64,000 bases of DNA from Stropharia rugosoannulata (taxonomy: Eukaryota > Basidiomycota > Agaricomycetes > Agaricales > Strophariaceae): NCBI GenBank assembly GCA_028532985.1, contig JANCIK010000006.1:930001-994000 (forward strand), in the 5' to 3' direction. Made by a program: the position numbers and the translations under genes. Below the pieces are notes generated by a model that did no database searches, had not been told where the DNA came from, and was given only the letters and a program-made list of their open reading frames with translations. Of the stretch, positions 35,139 through 47,754 are shown in pieces (position 1 is the first letter of the stretch; the number at the start of each line of letters is the position of its first letter).

Positions 35139-35731
35139 ATGGCTGCGCTCAGCAGGTCTTCATTCACTTGCGCCTCCATGTCAGGTAAGCCTTTTGCCAA
35201 ATTCAGCCCATTTCAGACCGCTTTTTCTCATAGCTTGTTCACAGAATTTCAATACACCATTTACTTTCTCAAGGGCACCCTGACCAAGAGGGTCGAAAAG
35301 CGACAATGCGCCATAAAAGCAATTGTAACTGCAATGAAAAAGGAGAGGGCAAACATCAAGGCATGCGATGGCTCTCAAGTTTGGCGTGTCGTCTTGTAGT
35401 AAGTATCCTTTATATTCTCGATTTCTGCCTGCTTTATGGGATTTTTAGCGGGGGAAAACACCATTCTCGCAACGAACAAGAGGGTGTGAGGTCCCACTAT
35501 ACGATCTTTGGGTTCTTGCCTCTTGGCGAAGGAGAATTCCGCGAACATTGGTATATACACGCGTTCATCGAAGATGAGGAATGCACACGGACCGAATTTG
35601 GAATTTCGGAGGTGAATACCAGACGTGTTCTCACCGAAGGGAAAATGACGTGCAGATCAGTAAGTCCAAACAATATTCTCTTGTATTTCCCTTACTCAGT
35701 GGTGTTTTAGGAGTCTTTTAATGTACTTTAG
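35139..35731 (+). CDS. Small hypothetical protein, four exons
   Basis: ATG at 35139 (MAALSRSSFTCASMS). The next exon is EFQYTIYFLKGTLTKRVEK, rich in Lys (IVTAMKKERANIK). The third exon starts YGGKHHSRNEQEG and includes FGFLPLGEGEFREHWYIHAF and IEDEECTRTEFGISEV. A short last exon ends ESFNVL-stop at 35731. All three introns have GTAAG donors and AG acceptors, and the joined frame stays open for about 145 residues, which supports a real gene. No family is recognised, and there is no signal peptide or membrane helix. Confidence 0.6.
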
Positions 35732-37626
35732 CAGTGGAAACGTAGAATGAGCAGTAGACGTCGATACTATGATAAACAGAAGCATATAAGGACGTAGTCA
35801 ACAGTCGCGAAGTTGGTGTATATAGTCACCAGCGTATGCATGTGGTGGTAGGGTAGGTGTATATACTAGTGTAGCTTTGTATTTCCATGTATGTACGCAA
35901 CTTTATGTACGTATGTAGAGCATTAATATATTGTTTCTTATACATACTAAGCTACTTGAGCGACCTGTCCCACTTAGTATCCATAAGCAATCCGTGAACG
36001 ACGTAAAGAACGTGAGCGACGCGCTTCGGATAGTGCAGTGACAACATTAATATTTCGATAAATGGTTAATTACAACCAGTCCAAATGTTTGGATTGGTGT
36101 TTTAATAAGGAAATTTATAACTTTTGATCTGTAAGCGCAACCAAACATTCATACAATCTCACATAAAACGGCAATCCAAATATTGTAGGATATTATATGT
36201 TAAACACAAAACTAAACAGGTAACACCTTATTGATGTACCGATGTTGATTTTCAATGGCAGGTTGTTTGAAGCAAAGTTGGAGGTGTCAAATGTCTCCAG
36301 AACTGGTGTCAGAAGGTCATTGAGACCTGTACAATAATTGGTTATAGGTTTGCTCTGCGCCGTGCCGTAGTCGGCATTCGCCAAACCGTGCAACAGCACA
36401 TGCCGACCTCGGCAGTGCGGAAAGACCTGAGTTCAACGAAATATAGGCTTAATACCATAATTGTGTTGGGGATGTCGGTAATAGTGAAATACAATAGGAC
36501 ACTCCGTTTATCAACTTGTAAATTGTAATACATTTTTGCACCATCGCAGAGGAGAACATCACCAGAGAACGTCACCGATGTGGACAAGCGCATTTGTCCA
36601 CGTATTATAATACAAGGCCAACATGAAGTATTTCCATATCGACAAATTGAGCACTAATAAAACACCTTTTGTACAGAATTGGTGCTCTCAGGAACTAAAC
36701 ATAGCACACATTACGAGTATATGTGCACAGTCTATAAGTTATTCCCGGCCGACTGTAGGGCAAGGACGGGCAAAAGACGGGCGACTACACACCTTGCTGC
36801 TTCAAGCTCAATCTTCTGAGCTAATATAGGCTGTATGGAATACATATGTAGCGCGCTGTTTGCATCTACGTACCCCAAATATTCTATCTCTGATTGATAC
36901 TCAAGCGCTCATCCTCACATAAAAATTAGACACGAGCTATGCTAAATAGATAGTACACTGCATATTTAAACATTCACTCAGACTAATCTGACCCAGCATT
37001 GCGTATTGTGTTGCTATACACTTCATGCGCACGGTCAGCAGGATAGCACTCCTAGCAATGAGACGTCCCCTACACAGGTATAAACACCCAAGCCGGGTCT
37101 GCGCCCTGGCATGACAGTAACATGACGACTATTCACCGGTCAATATTCACCCTTGGTTCACCTGTGCTGCCTGCAACGCTCATAAGTACTGTTTGTAAGT
37201 ATCAAGCTGAGCAGGCTCTATGTCGCCTTAAGGATAGCTCACGTAGCTTCACAGATGACTCATGCATCTTCACTTACGGCTCACGCACCTTCACGCACAA
37301 CTCACGCACCTTCACGCACTCACGCACGGCTCACTGCTTTTTTCCTGTGCCTGTTCCAACCTACTTTGACTCTACTGTCTCCCGTTGATTCCGTTTAGGC
37401 TATCTCACATATGTAAATGCATTGAATATTGAAATGGATCCAACTCGTATTATGCTTCAGAGGGGATAAAGACGCCAGTCTCCAGCATCTACCATGTTTA
37501 AAGGGGTTACAATATTTTACTGTCCGTGTCAACAAGAGTGTCATATAGAAGATAAAATATACTGAAGCGCTTTATCCGGGTCATCCCAATGCATCTGGAG
37601 GTATGGTTAGTAAAACAAAATGTAAA
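35732..37626. other. Intergenic, no convincing gene
   Basis: Two minus-strand frames at 36193-36399 and 36342-36593 overlap but do not join into a recognisable product. A small palindrome (CCAGTCCAAATGTTTGGATTGG-like) lies near 36077. A copy of the KDZ-end motif lies at 37569-37582. Confidence 0.4.
37230..37335 (+). repeat. Short tandem repeat, CTCACGCACCTTCACGCA type
   Basis: A degenerate 15-18 bp unit built from CTCACGCAC and CTTCACGCA repeats about six times. Confidence 0.7.
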
Positions 37627-38753
37627 TTAACTGGAACGTACAAAATGATTTGACCCAGAAGAAATATGGAAATCAATTTTGTCTTGTCCGAGCGACTTCA
37701 ACGAGTCTTTCATGGTCCACATGCCTGTTATAGCGAAGGAAGGGCTCCTATCTCCCACAATAAAGGCCTTCTTGATATGAGAAAACGGCCCGGACTGGTC
37801 CAAAATTTCAAATGCTTTCTCGAATGTTGTCTTTAGTTGTGTGGATAGGAAGAAGAAAAGTAAAAGATCAAAAGAGGCATCCGGACCGAATGCCAGAGTC
37901 TCTTTTTGCTCATCTGCACTCATATTGAAGATTGATGGGGGTTTGTCAATGGATGGAAGGACGTATGCAAGAGTGCTGAAATCGCCCTTAGAGTAGTCTC
38001 CGTTGTCGAAGTAGGACGTAACCCACTGCCCAAACATAGGGAGGCGAAGACTCTCCGGAACCGAGGTATCTATGAGTGGAGCCCAGTTGTCCGGGGCATC
38101 CGGCAGTCCCATAATGCTTGGAGATGTATCTATATATTTCATGATTTTGAGTTTTTTCACAAAATTCAGTTATGAAAAAAATTGAGCGTACCGTACAGAA
38201 TGAACGATCTTAGGTGAGCTGAGAACCGTGCTTGAACATCAGGAGGTAGTGTTGTGATGTACGCGAGTGCAGAGCAGGCAAACTGCGTCCCCAAAGACCA
38301 CCCAAATAAGACGTTACCGCCCCGCTCTCCATCATTTGAGCGGGGAGGAAGGCTGTAGGTCTGGGTAAATACATCTATGAAGGTCGCGAGCTCATGACCT
38401 CGTGTCTCCATGAAAGCTGCCTTATTATCTTCAGAAGTATCGACGCCAGTCAGGATGCGGATCTCTGCCTCGTTAAATGCAGTGGACCCTATGAATGGCC
38501 GACGGTTGATAGATACAAATCTATAGCCAGCAGAGAATGCCTTGGCTTGGAGTCTCTTAAAGATATCTATTACACAGACACTCTCCATTATGCAGCCTGC
38601 TACAGCGTATTTAGGTTATCACGTACTGGCGTTAAAGCACATCCCGTGGATGGCAAATATGGTGATATAGTCATTACTTGCAGGTGCACCACTGTCCAAA
38701 AATCCGAGTTCCACACCTGGGCTAACAGTAAGTGTACGGAAGGGGCGAGACAT
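37627..38753 (-). CDS. Alpha/beta hydrolase
   Basis: Three exons give about 300-310 residues. Exon 1 starts MSRPFRTLTVSPGVELGFLD and ends IFAIHGMCFN (HG oxyanion loop). Exon 2 continues IFKRLQAKAFSAGYRFVSIN, with the nucleophile elbow FGWSLGTQFACS near residue 150. Exon 3 has the catalytic acid region FIVGDRSPSFAI and the C-terminal ISSGSNHFVRSS with the histidine. The fold and triad are complete, and the substrate is unknown. Upstream in-frame Met at 38825 is possible, but 38753 fits the fold better. With the methyltransferase next door it could serve secondary metabolism; this is inference. Confidence 0.85.
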
Positions 38754-39367
38754 CTGTATTAAGAGCTGTTTGTATGAAGATGGGCGGAAACGCTTGGTGG
38801 TGATCCACAGACAGATTTCCCTCACGCCTTATGTAGTATCCTCAGGCTGTCTGTAATAGCAAACAATCTCGTGTAAATGTTTTCAATATCTATATTCACA
38901 CGGTACGATACGATCTATACTAGCCCCATTCAGAAGGTCATTCCCAGCCGAACTCTTCCATTTTCCCTGATGAAGACAGTTGATATCCGTGGGTTCTGAC
39001 GGCTGAATCCGTCAGAAATGATCAGACGACTTTGAGATGAATCTTCCATCGTTTCTGATATTCCGAAAAATGTTTAGGGATGAACTAGATCATAAGTAGA
39101 TTCATTTCTGTGAGAGCATTTGAACGACATTTCACCTTGCAGTTTCCCTTGACGTAGAACAACATTCACTTTACATGAATTCAAGTATTTTTTAGTGATA
39201 TGTGAAATAGGGGCCTCAAACATAAATATCACTTGACTTGACAATATATTTAAGCCCTACCATTTCCTTCAAAAAAGGTCAGATATGTTCAAGATGCATG
39301 ATTTTAATAGGCCTTGAGGAATCAGATAAAGCTAAGATAGAGTCTCCTTAGCTTAGCGTAGTAAACA
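38754..39367. promoter_or_regulatory. Divergent promoter region of hydrolase and methyltransferase
   Basis: About 600 bases separate the two oppositely directed starts and contain no gene. An imperfect hairpin (CCGTGGGTTCTGACGGCTGA then ATCCGTCAGAA) lies near 38987-39016. Shared upstream sequence would allow co-expression. Confidence 0.4.
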
Positions 39368-40627
39368 ATGGCTCCGCAGCAGACCATCGGCGTTTCTCAC
39401 CAGTCAACCCATACAGATTATATTCTGAAGGTGTTTATGACTAGCTAAGCCAAGACATACAATTGATTTCTATGTGAATCTCAGGATTATAATGTGGATG
39501 GGTCAGAATGGGAACGGTACTGCCAGTCTGATTATTTGTGCAGGCATTTTCCGACGGTGTTTTGTAGGCTGGATGAACTTCACCATGGATTCGAGCAGTA
39601 CATCGGCGGACTAACGTTTGCTCCGATTGGCCCATCACCGAAACACATCCTGGACATTGGGTAAGTTGTTTCATACTCTGGATCAAACATAATGCTTACG
39701 TCGGGATATATTATAGAGCTGGCTCTGGTGCATGGTATGCTTCCATATTTAGAAGTTTTATAACATACATTAAGCACTATTTACGCAAAGGGCAATTCAA
39801 GCCGCGCTACTGTATCCAAACGCAGAAGTTACGGCTGCAGATATTTCCGCCCTGCCACAGAGGTAATCAGAGTCATCCTAGAGCAGACATTATATCATAT
39901 TTAGTTGCTTGTGTAGATGGTTTCCACCAAATGTGACGTATCAACACTGTGATATTCGACAGCCCCTACCATTTGAAGTAGGAACATTTGACGTGGTTCA
40001 TATGCGTTGTCTGTTATATCACGTACGTCAAGAAGTTGTGCAACGGTTGCCTTTGCTGACAATTTTTTTAAAGTTACCCCTGTGCGACATACCCACAATA
40101 ATCGAAAAGGTGTCAAGCGTACTTGCTCCTGGAGGATGGCTTATAGTTGAGGACTACGGGAAACATGTAGGCCACGAAATGAGTCGCGGCCCTGCTCAAT
40201 CAGCTGTCAACGCCAAGTTCATGGATATGATGAAAGAAAAGGGCATGGACGTTCTCATCGGGGAGCATCTAGGGAACATAATCCAATTCTCGGATAGGTT
40301 CACTGAGATCAACATCAGAAAAGTGGAGCTTGAACTTTCGGCTCGCAAGTCAGTTCACAGCGGTAGGTCCAATAATTTTATATCGGTGATCTTCCACATG
40401 GTTCAGTACCAACTTCAATAGATACAAATGCAGGATATCTGGCATTTTCAAGGGCTCTGCTACGCACACTTGAAAGAATAGGCTCACAGATGGCACTTGG
40501 AAAGGCGTATCGCGGAGCAGGTATAACAGAAGAGTTACAAAAACAGTGGTTAGAAGAACGAGCTGATCCTACATTTCGCACTTGGCATGATGTATGGTTC
40601 ACATGGTCGAAGAAGAGGCCTGAGTAA
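39368..40627 (+). CDS. Class I SAM-dependent methyltransferase
   Basis: Seven exons give about 270-280 residues. Start MAPQQTIGVSHQSTHTDYIL. Motif I is KHILDIG-AGSGAW, split by an intron at 39661. It is followed by PNAEVTAADISALPQRWFPP (motif II acidic residue), QPLPFEVGTFDVVHMRCLLY (motif III-like), and VLAPGGWLIVEDYG (motif IV/V). The last exon ends TWHDVWFTWSKKRPE-stop. The layout fits Methyltransf_25/31-type enzymes common in fungal secondary-metabolite loci. Substrate unknown. Joins are all in frame, so it looks functional. Confidence 0.85.
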
Positions 40628-41302
40628 GGTCTGAAGTGACTGCTTGGAAGACTTTTGGAAGACTGAAGTAATGTTGAATGTCAATGAATCTAGCATTTTT
40701 ATTGAAGCACAATTGTATGTGGCAGCTTGGCATTAGAATGCTCGATGCATGACTGGTACGTTTACGACACGCTTGAACACTGAGGGCGCCGACCCATTTT
40801 TGGTAGCCAAACACAGGTTCCCATGTAGTACGTTATGTGTACTTGAATACATCTTTGGCAGAGAAATGTGCATCGGGCTTGTCGTTTATGTTATTGAGCT
40901 AGCTACTGAAGACACAGTCCGTTGCAAGCGGCTCCGCTCACCGTACCTGCCAGCCAGTAGTATGATTGTCGTGACTGTTGAAGATAATACTCCGGACGGA
41001 CTCCGGACTCTGAGATATAGGTGATCTGGTTTTGTTTCGCCTCCGAGTCTCAAGCTGGCCAAGTACGCAAGGTCTGAATATAGCACATCAAAGCTTGTAT
41101 AATAAATGTACTTGATACCGCAAAGGTAATCAAAGTATACTAACACATGCTGCCTATGTATATGTACATACTACAACTTGTTTGAAGTGATTTGGTGGAA
41201 AACTCGCTCCAAGCGTCGAGTGAGAGTAAACCCCCTCAAACGACGGACTCTGAAGCAAGCCCCTTGTCAGGTTCCGAACCTACCTCGCAATCTGCACTTT
41301 GA

Positions 41303-41336
41303 GTGTGTGTGTGTGTGTGTGTGTGGTGTGGTGTGG
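41303..41336 (+). repeat. (GT)n microsatellite
   Basis: Eleven GT units followed by three GTGTG-type units. Confidence 0.9.
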
Positions 41337-41504
41337 TTTCCGCGCCCATAGCACGTACGAGCATATCAACGCAGTTCTACGGGATACCAAAGGAAGAGAG
41401 TGCGCGCGTTCACGTGCGCGTGCGCTCGTGAACTATTCAATGCGCGCGTCGCCGCATTCAATGTGGTTTTTCAAGCACAACTCTGACATATTTGCAGAAC
41501 ATAA

Positions 41505-41561
41505 ATGATGGCATATGAAGGACGCGTTTTGGATCACCATATGCTGGCGCCAGCAGTGTAA
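41505..41561 (-). mobile_element. Partial copy of the MITE at 48165
   Basis: It ends with GGCGCCAGCAGTG at 41546-41558 followed by TAA, identical to the right TIR at 48374-48386. In reverse complement the adjoining ~40 bases (GGTGATCCAAAACGCGTCC, then ATATGCCAT) resemble the left interior of the 48 kb copy (GGTGACCAAAAAGATGCGTCC-like). I did not find its other end. Confidence 0.6.
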
Positions 41562-41879
41562 CAACAATATCGGCGCCATCCAAACGCTTTCTTATGTCAC
41601 CGACCCTGGTGGCAAAGACGCACTCGATTCATGCCAACCATTTTCGAAAGAATCTTTCATCTGACCATGCTGGGGCTGATGCAGAGTCTACAGTAGACTA
41701 CTCAGGCCTCAACCTGTGATATTGTAAAGCGAAATTAGGGCTCTTATACTCGCATCGTGGCCTCATTATACTGTATAATCACTGGTGTGATAAAGTGTAT
41801 ATTGAAAAAGTAGCTAGAGTAAGAGCGGAAAAGAGTAGTAAAGACTTGTATTTATGAAGGACACGAGTTCCTTCATAGG

Positions 41880-43808
41880 TTAAACCTGCTTTGCCCCTCC
41901 CTTAAGCGAGCTCAGCTCGTCCATCTTAATGTTTGTTTCGTTTTCCACCTGGACAAAGAGCTCAGATTTCTGAAATACTTGAGAGCTGAATAGCAAGCAT
42001 ACGAGAAAAGAATTACACACCTGAGTGTGGCTAGAATTATTCATTCTGCGTATCACCAGAGTGCCACTATCCACGGTACTTCCAATGATAGGTCTAGCGT
42101 TAATGCTTCCACTTCTAACATAGTCCCTTGAGTTCAAATTGACTAATAACGTGCTGAAATACAGGCTGCAGAGCGGAAATTCGACAATAGTGTAGATCAA
42201 ATCGTCTGGGTATATATTGAGCTACAGAAATCATGATGTCAAGTTAAAGTACTCTAATCAATAATTTAAAAACTTACCAGAGCAACCAGGATAGCAGCAC
42301 ACACTGCAGTTAATGTTCCGCTTCCAACAGATACTACTAAAAGTCTCTGTATCAGCTTTTTTGACCTGCCAAATATTAGCGCAAAACACAAAACATAAAT
42401 TGCGATATTTAGTACTTTCGAAAGTGTGTAGATGTTCTTGACATATGGAAAACCATCCCACACGCAATGAAAACATCAATAGCCAATGCGACAGTTCGGA
42501 AGGCCGTGCCAATTCCCTGAGTAATGTTCGTTAATAAGGTTCCAATATATTAAGAATATACAAACAAGTTCCAAAGGAGAACTGAGCGCCGCTAAGGGCT
42601 TTCCAACACTGAATAAGTATAATGTCTTAGCTCTTTATGTAAGGAAAAGACTCTCAGTTACCCTTTGCTTAGATATACTGTAATAGGAAAGTTAATACAG
42701 TAAAATACTGCTATTGTATTATCTTACCAACTATTGAACCTATTTCAGTCGTTAGAAGACACGCAAGCGCAGTTGACAAATAAACGCACATAGTTCAAAC
42801 AAAATCATACATCCCTTGTCAGACGATTTATTTTCGTTAGTGCTGCCAGTATTACAATAAGAAAAGCTTATCTACAATTAATGCCGCAAAGGCTGTGTTG
42901 ATAAGTTTCACAATGCTCTTCGAGCTGTTGACCTGTCCGTCTAACCTGCTATTATTATACTATACGCAGAGGATGTGCCATTGCACTCACAGATGTATAC
43001 TCGTCGTGCAAAAAAGACTTGAACAACAACAATAACAATGTGCTTTATGACAATCACATTAAAATAGGTGTGCGAGATGTGCCGAGTTATGCTCACTGAG
43101 ACCCATAAATGATGCTGTAGTATGATGTATAAATATTAGTCGGACCCGTCGAGCCAAAATTAGTTAAACTTATAACTAACCAAAATTGGCCTTAGATACT
43201 CTCATTAATACTATATCCCACGGACATGAGCTAAACTCAAACGTACTCTTGTATAGCAGATAAGCCTGCAATTCTTCCGTATTGTTTAATAAGCACGGGC
43301 CATGCTGTCATAGACTCATTATTGACATGAAGCTGTGTATGTTATAAAGGACTTACATCCAACAACTAGCAGTACTTGATTTGCAGTGTCGGCCATCCTA
43401 AATCTTTGTTTAATATTTCTATTGCGCCTGGCCACATGCTCGTACCAAAGGATACCAATCTAAAAAAAATTCAATATCAAATTCTTATAGAACGGAGGTT
43501 TCGCTCTTTCACCTACCAGGGTCTTTAGCATCACATGGTCCGCATCACAACTGACAGTAAAACTTAGACGAATACGTTGAAAGCAGACAATGACTTACTG
43601 CAACGAGTAGATAAACCTATGAGGTTTAATGAGAAATTTATGACAGGACAAAGATATAAAGAGGAAATCACGTTTGAAGCCCAGAAATTCCATACAAGGT
43701 GGATGAAAGCACCAGCCCAATTAAAATCCCTCCATAGCTGGTCCAAATGTCGAGGACAATTGGATTATCAGTAAACGGAGGAGGAGCACTATTAGTCGTA
43801 TTAGACAT
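41880..43808 (-). CDS. DUF6534-type seven-transmembrane protein
   Basis: It starts MSNTTNSAPPPFTDNPIVLD at 43808. Helical exons include IWTSYGGILIGLVLSST, then DHVMLKTL, IGILWYEHVARRN, and ADTANQVLLVVG. The conserved end is GIGTAFRTVALAIDVFIACG, KLIQRLLVVSVGSGTLTAVC and DDLIYTIVEFPLCSLYFSTL, then LVNLNSRDYVR and a hydrophilic tail ending GGAKQV. The later helices match the family well, especially SLYFSTLLVNLNSR. Exons between about 42560 and 43380 are short and I could not place them all. The family is of unknown function; a paralogue is at 5808-7289. Confidence 0.75.
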
Positions 43809-46380
43809 GCGTACGGAGCGAGCGGGGAAGCTTCAAGTATTCATTCATCGAACTGTATGACTCTTAAGTAATATTTTAGGTATCTATTTATTTATCTACA
43901 CTCATGACCCGCCGGTCGACGTATGATGCAGATAAGCTCAGCAAAATTCATCCCCCTTGATTGTCTCAGCCCAACAGGTCATCTTGATGGTGTGGTAACG
44001 TTTATAAGATTTTATTATTCGATAAAATTAAATTGTAACCACAAAATCAAATATCGAAAAAGATCCGAAGATGGGGGTATACTCCCATGCAAAGGGAAAT
44101 TTTAAGTGTCATCAGATCATTTGCTGTCTTGCTCTTGCTACCGGCCATTAACATCTCGTGTCGCTGTGACTTGATATTATTAAAGATGACTTGATTTCAC
44201 CCTCTATTATCGGCCACTGAAGTACTGATAGATCAAAGAAGTGTTGAGCATGTGTACCATTCGTTATGGTTCCATAATTAGCGTGAAACAATGTTGTTGC
44301 TTCTTCATTATCATCATCACGTAGTCCTGTTAAGAAGCTCTGCCTTCTATCAACTCTGTATCTGTGTTAAACGACTCAGGGGCTGAGTAAATCTTGAGAC
44401 TGCCCCAATACCACGTCTATACCGTGGAGTCGCGAGAATCACCCACAACGAAATTGATGTCCTCTTTGACACCTTGTGTTTTCCAGGTAGAAGGCTAAAT
44501 CTGTCCATGAGGACCAATAACGGATAAAATGATTACCAAATATGGGTGCGCGCCGGACTCATTGTCGACCGCATTAAGGCGATCTAATTATACTAACGAT
44601 CTATTCACAGTACAAGATGTATATGTTCTCCGCGGACTAGTGTCCAATACGTTGACCCTTTCCCAATTCTCAGTTCGATCTGAGATATCTTCAAACTGTC
44701 ACAGTACCAGACACATTCAAATAGAAACGTCCCTGAAATATGTATATTAAGACAGTCCGTGTATAACTGCTGATATATAATTTTATTTGATAACAACCCG
44801 TTGTTGCAGGCTTCAGCTTTGTCGCCGCCGTTACCGCATATTGTATAAGTCCACATGCTGATGTCAACCTTGAGCTGCGGCAAACAGCCCACTGAACGGT
44901 AAGTTGCCTTGTGGTCACTTTATATATCACGTAGGCTTGCGACGAAGACCTTCCTTCATCAGCAAGAGATCGAAGCCCCGTTTTGTGCGGAATTAATTGT
45001 AAATAGTATCACGGTGGCATCAGGGCACTGTTAACGCGCTGCCCAAGCAGCGTTGTTATAGACTCATACTATACTAGCCGCCGATGCAAAAGTATAAAAA
45101 TCCTGCAATTGGATACACACATATTCTACATGTGATTGGGTTGGTTTGCGATATCAATCATCATTTTACCTCCATGTTACCTTTGTGTTACCCTCAAGTC
45201 ACCCCTCTATACACAGTTCCGTCAGACAAACACCTACATGCAAAAGCGTGTTATAATTATAAAGCTATGGGTATATATATGGGGTATATGCTCCGCATGG
45301 TGCTGAATGCGATGAATTGCGGGTTCCCATTCGAAACCACCAGGACAGGCTTGTGTGCATCTGTGCATTTTAAAATAGACCGTGCCAGGAGGTAGACACG
45401 CCGACGCAGAACTCAATAAGGGCTACCCACAGATTAGATGGGAATCATTTATGAACGGCCCGGCGCTTTGGATGTACGGAGTGAGAATGGCGGGGTACTA
45501 ATGATTCAAGGTAAATCTGGCATGGGTCACTTGTGGTGTCCTAACATCCTATGGAATGCCATGCAGTATGTACTCGAGTATATCACCAATGCGACAATCA
45601 TCGTGTCTGAAAAGAGATGCGGTTGGATAAGCCCCGGAAGACTCAGTACGCATTTATTCCCTTCCCGCCTTTCCAACCATGCCATGGAAATCAAATGGAA
45701 ATAGCGCATCATTCGGCCCCGGGTTGCTTACTGCAAAGTGGCCAGTGAACAGCGCAGCTTCAGGATTAGAGTCACTTTCTTGTCGAAGCCAAGCCAAGAT
45801 CTCGCAGTTAGGGAGAATGAGGATGGTGCTAGCACTCTCTGTTCGAACAATGTCGGAGAGTGTTACGCAGTGTGTGCAGTTAAAAAATTTCAGATTAGGT
45901 ATCGTTAATTCTTCCCAGCGCGAGACCAACCAGGAAGTGGTAGTCGAGCAGGCAGTAACCACGACGATGAATTAAATAAGCAACATGTTCTACTGTGGAT
46001 ATCTCTATCACTAACTTTGGACGGCTGCAGTATATACATTTTGTACTGGTAAATATCCCCCATGAAGTACCTTGGGTGGATTTACTCCCCACTAGGTTAT
46101 GTTTGCGTTGTTTATGGCGATGGTGATGTGCAGGAGGCGTTTATTGGTTTCCTGCAACAGCAAAAGTATGTACAAGCTGCCTACGTATCGCTTCTTGCAA
46201 GTTTCTTATGATTTGTCATGAAGCAGATGCTTAACTATGTTATATACAGTATCTAACGAATTTAACTGCAGACGCTATGACACGATCGAGGTCGTTTGCT
46301 GTCACTGCATCCAAGCGTGCGAACGTTTGAACCCTTCCGGTATGGAAACGGGCAAAGAGAAAAAGCAGTACTTGTGATGG
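43809..46380. other. No supported gene
   Basis: Several short frames on both strands. A minus-strand frame at 45654-45962 (LTIPNLKFFNCTHCVTLSDI) vaguely recalls basidiomycete F-box/leucine-rich proteins, but has no partner exons that I could join. Confidence 0.35.
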
Positions 46381-46384
46381 GCAG

Positions 46385-46422
46385 TGTGGGCAGTGGGGCA
46401 GTGTGCGGGCAGTGTATCAAAA
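46385..46422 (-). repeat. GGGCAGTGT repeats (minus orientation of the CACTGCCC family)
   Basis: Four or five GGGCAGTG units in a row, the reverse complement of the CACTGCCC units that start at 46860. Confidence 0.75.
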
Positions 46423-46859
46423 CACACTAACTTACTACCAAACCACACTAACCTCACCAACTCGCACTAACCTTACACTACCTTTTGCACAGCTTTTTTC
46501 CAATTTGTTATTCGTGCCGCACATTGATTGTCGGCTCAGACAGGAATTTGTGCTCGGCGAGAGACGGCAGTCCATTGCCGTTCATTGCCGTGGGCAGTGT
46601 TAACGCACGAACTGCGCGCGGCTGCTGCTTTTACGGTCGATGACTGCAATAAATACACAGTAATATGGTGCTACAATTAGCTTCCTTGCATCACCAAACT
46701 ACACCTGTTGTTATAGTGCACCTTGTATGTATGTATATAATAACAATGTAGTTGAATCAGAAGTGAAATATATTACCAACTTTTTTGGGAGAAGGCAACA
46801 CATTTCTGGCTCAGCCATCTGCTTACTTACATGCACGGCCGGTGCATCAACTTCACATA

Positions 46860-47155
46860 CAGGCTGTACTGACTTGCACTGACCCGCACTGCCCTACACT
46901 GACATCACACTGACCTGCACTGACCTACACTAAGTGCACACTGCCCTTGCACTGCCCTACACTGCCGTACACTGACATCACACTGATCCGCACTGACACC
47001 ACACTGTCTCACACTGATCTACACTGACCTATGCTAAGCGCCCACTGACCTCGCACTGACCTACACTGCTCTCACGCTGGCCCACATGGACCCACACCAA
47101 CTATTCCAGGCGCACACTGTCCTTTAAGCTCGTACACTGCCCTCACAATGACGTG
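46860..47155 (+). repeat. CACTGACCT minisatellite
   Basis: About 25 degenerate 10-12 bp units of the ACACTGACCTGC or ACACTGCCCT type. A second block of the same orientation is at 47755-47850, and opposite-orientation blocks are at 46385-46422 and 47930-48005. Confidence 0.85.
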
Positions 47156-47754
47156 CATACCATCCAAAGTACGATCAACTTACCCATGATAAGCTGGTAG
47201 AATAAAACTGGGAGGTCTTGCTTAACAGTGTGATTTCTCTTCACATTGACACAGATGTGGATAAGGAATGTCTTGTACGGCTTGAGGAGGAAATGTTCGT
47301 GGTTTCGAAACGTGCAGGACTTGCTGAATATTAACAATGAGGCCTTAATATTATTTGATGCCAGCGATCACCGATTCTGGTGGCCATACAAAGGCACTCC
47401 GGAAGAGGAATCATGGAGACTACAACGAAGATGAGGATGAGATTATGGTATGGTTTATATGCTCAACTTATGCAGTTCAAATACTAACTTTTATTTACTT
47501 AGCGCGGTCCGAAATATGTCAAGAATCCACGACTAATTATAGGAGCGCCGAAAAGTGTTCCAAAACCTCGACCTCGTGCAAGGAAGCAGAAGTGAAGAAT
47601 GTGTTTTATATTCATAGTATACATACAGTGATCTATGTATTGCTTGATAATACATAAAGTATATCTACACCATGGCGCATCGACGGCGACACACTTTAGT
47701 GCCCTCGTACTGACCATTTTCCCGCAGACTGAGTTCTATATCGACCGGTGTAAA
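47156..47754 (+). other. Possible small coding exons between minisatellites
   Basis: Plus-strand frames read MWIRNVLYGLRRKCSWFRNV and ALILFDASDHRFWWPYKG, the latter followed by an acidic DEDE stretch. These are not random-looking but have no recognised family or firm start. TGGTTTCGAAAC occurs here and again as a full palindrome at 47864. Confidence 0.3.

Larger units (their letters stand above)
40628..41879. other. Intergenic with repeats
   Basis: Apart from the microsatellite and MITE end listed separately, only an unsupported frame at 40749-41024 is seen. Confidence 0.45.

Noticed and set aside
45654..45962. Possible F-box/leucine-rich protein fragment on the minus strand
   Set aside because: Only a loose resemblance; no second exon or conserved motif could be joined to it.
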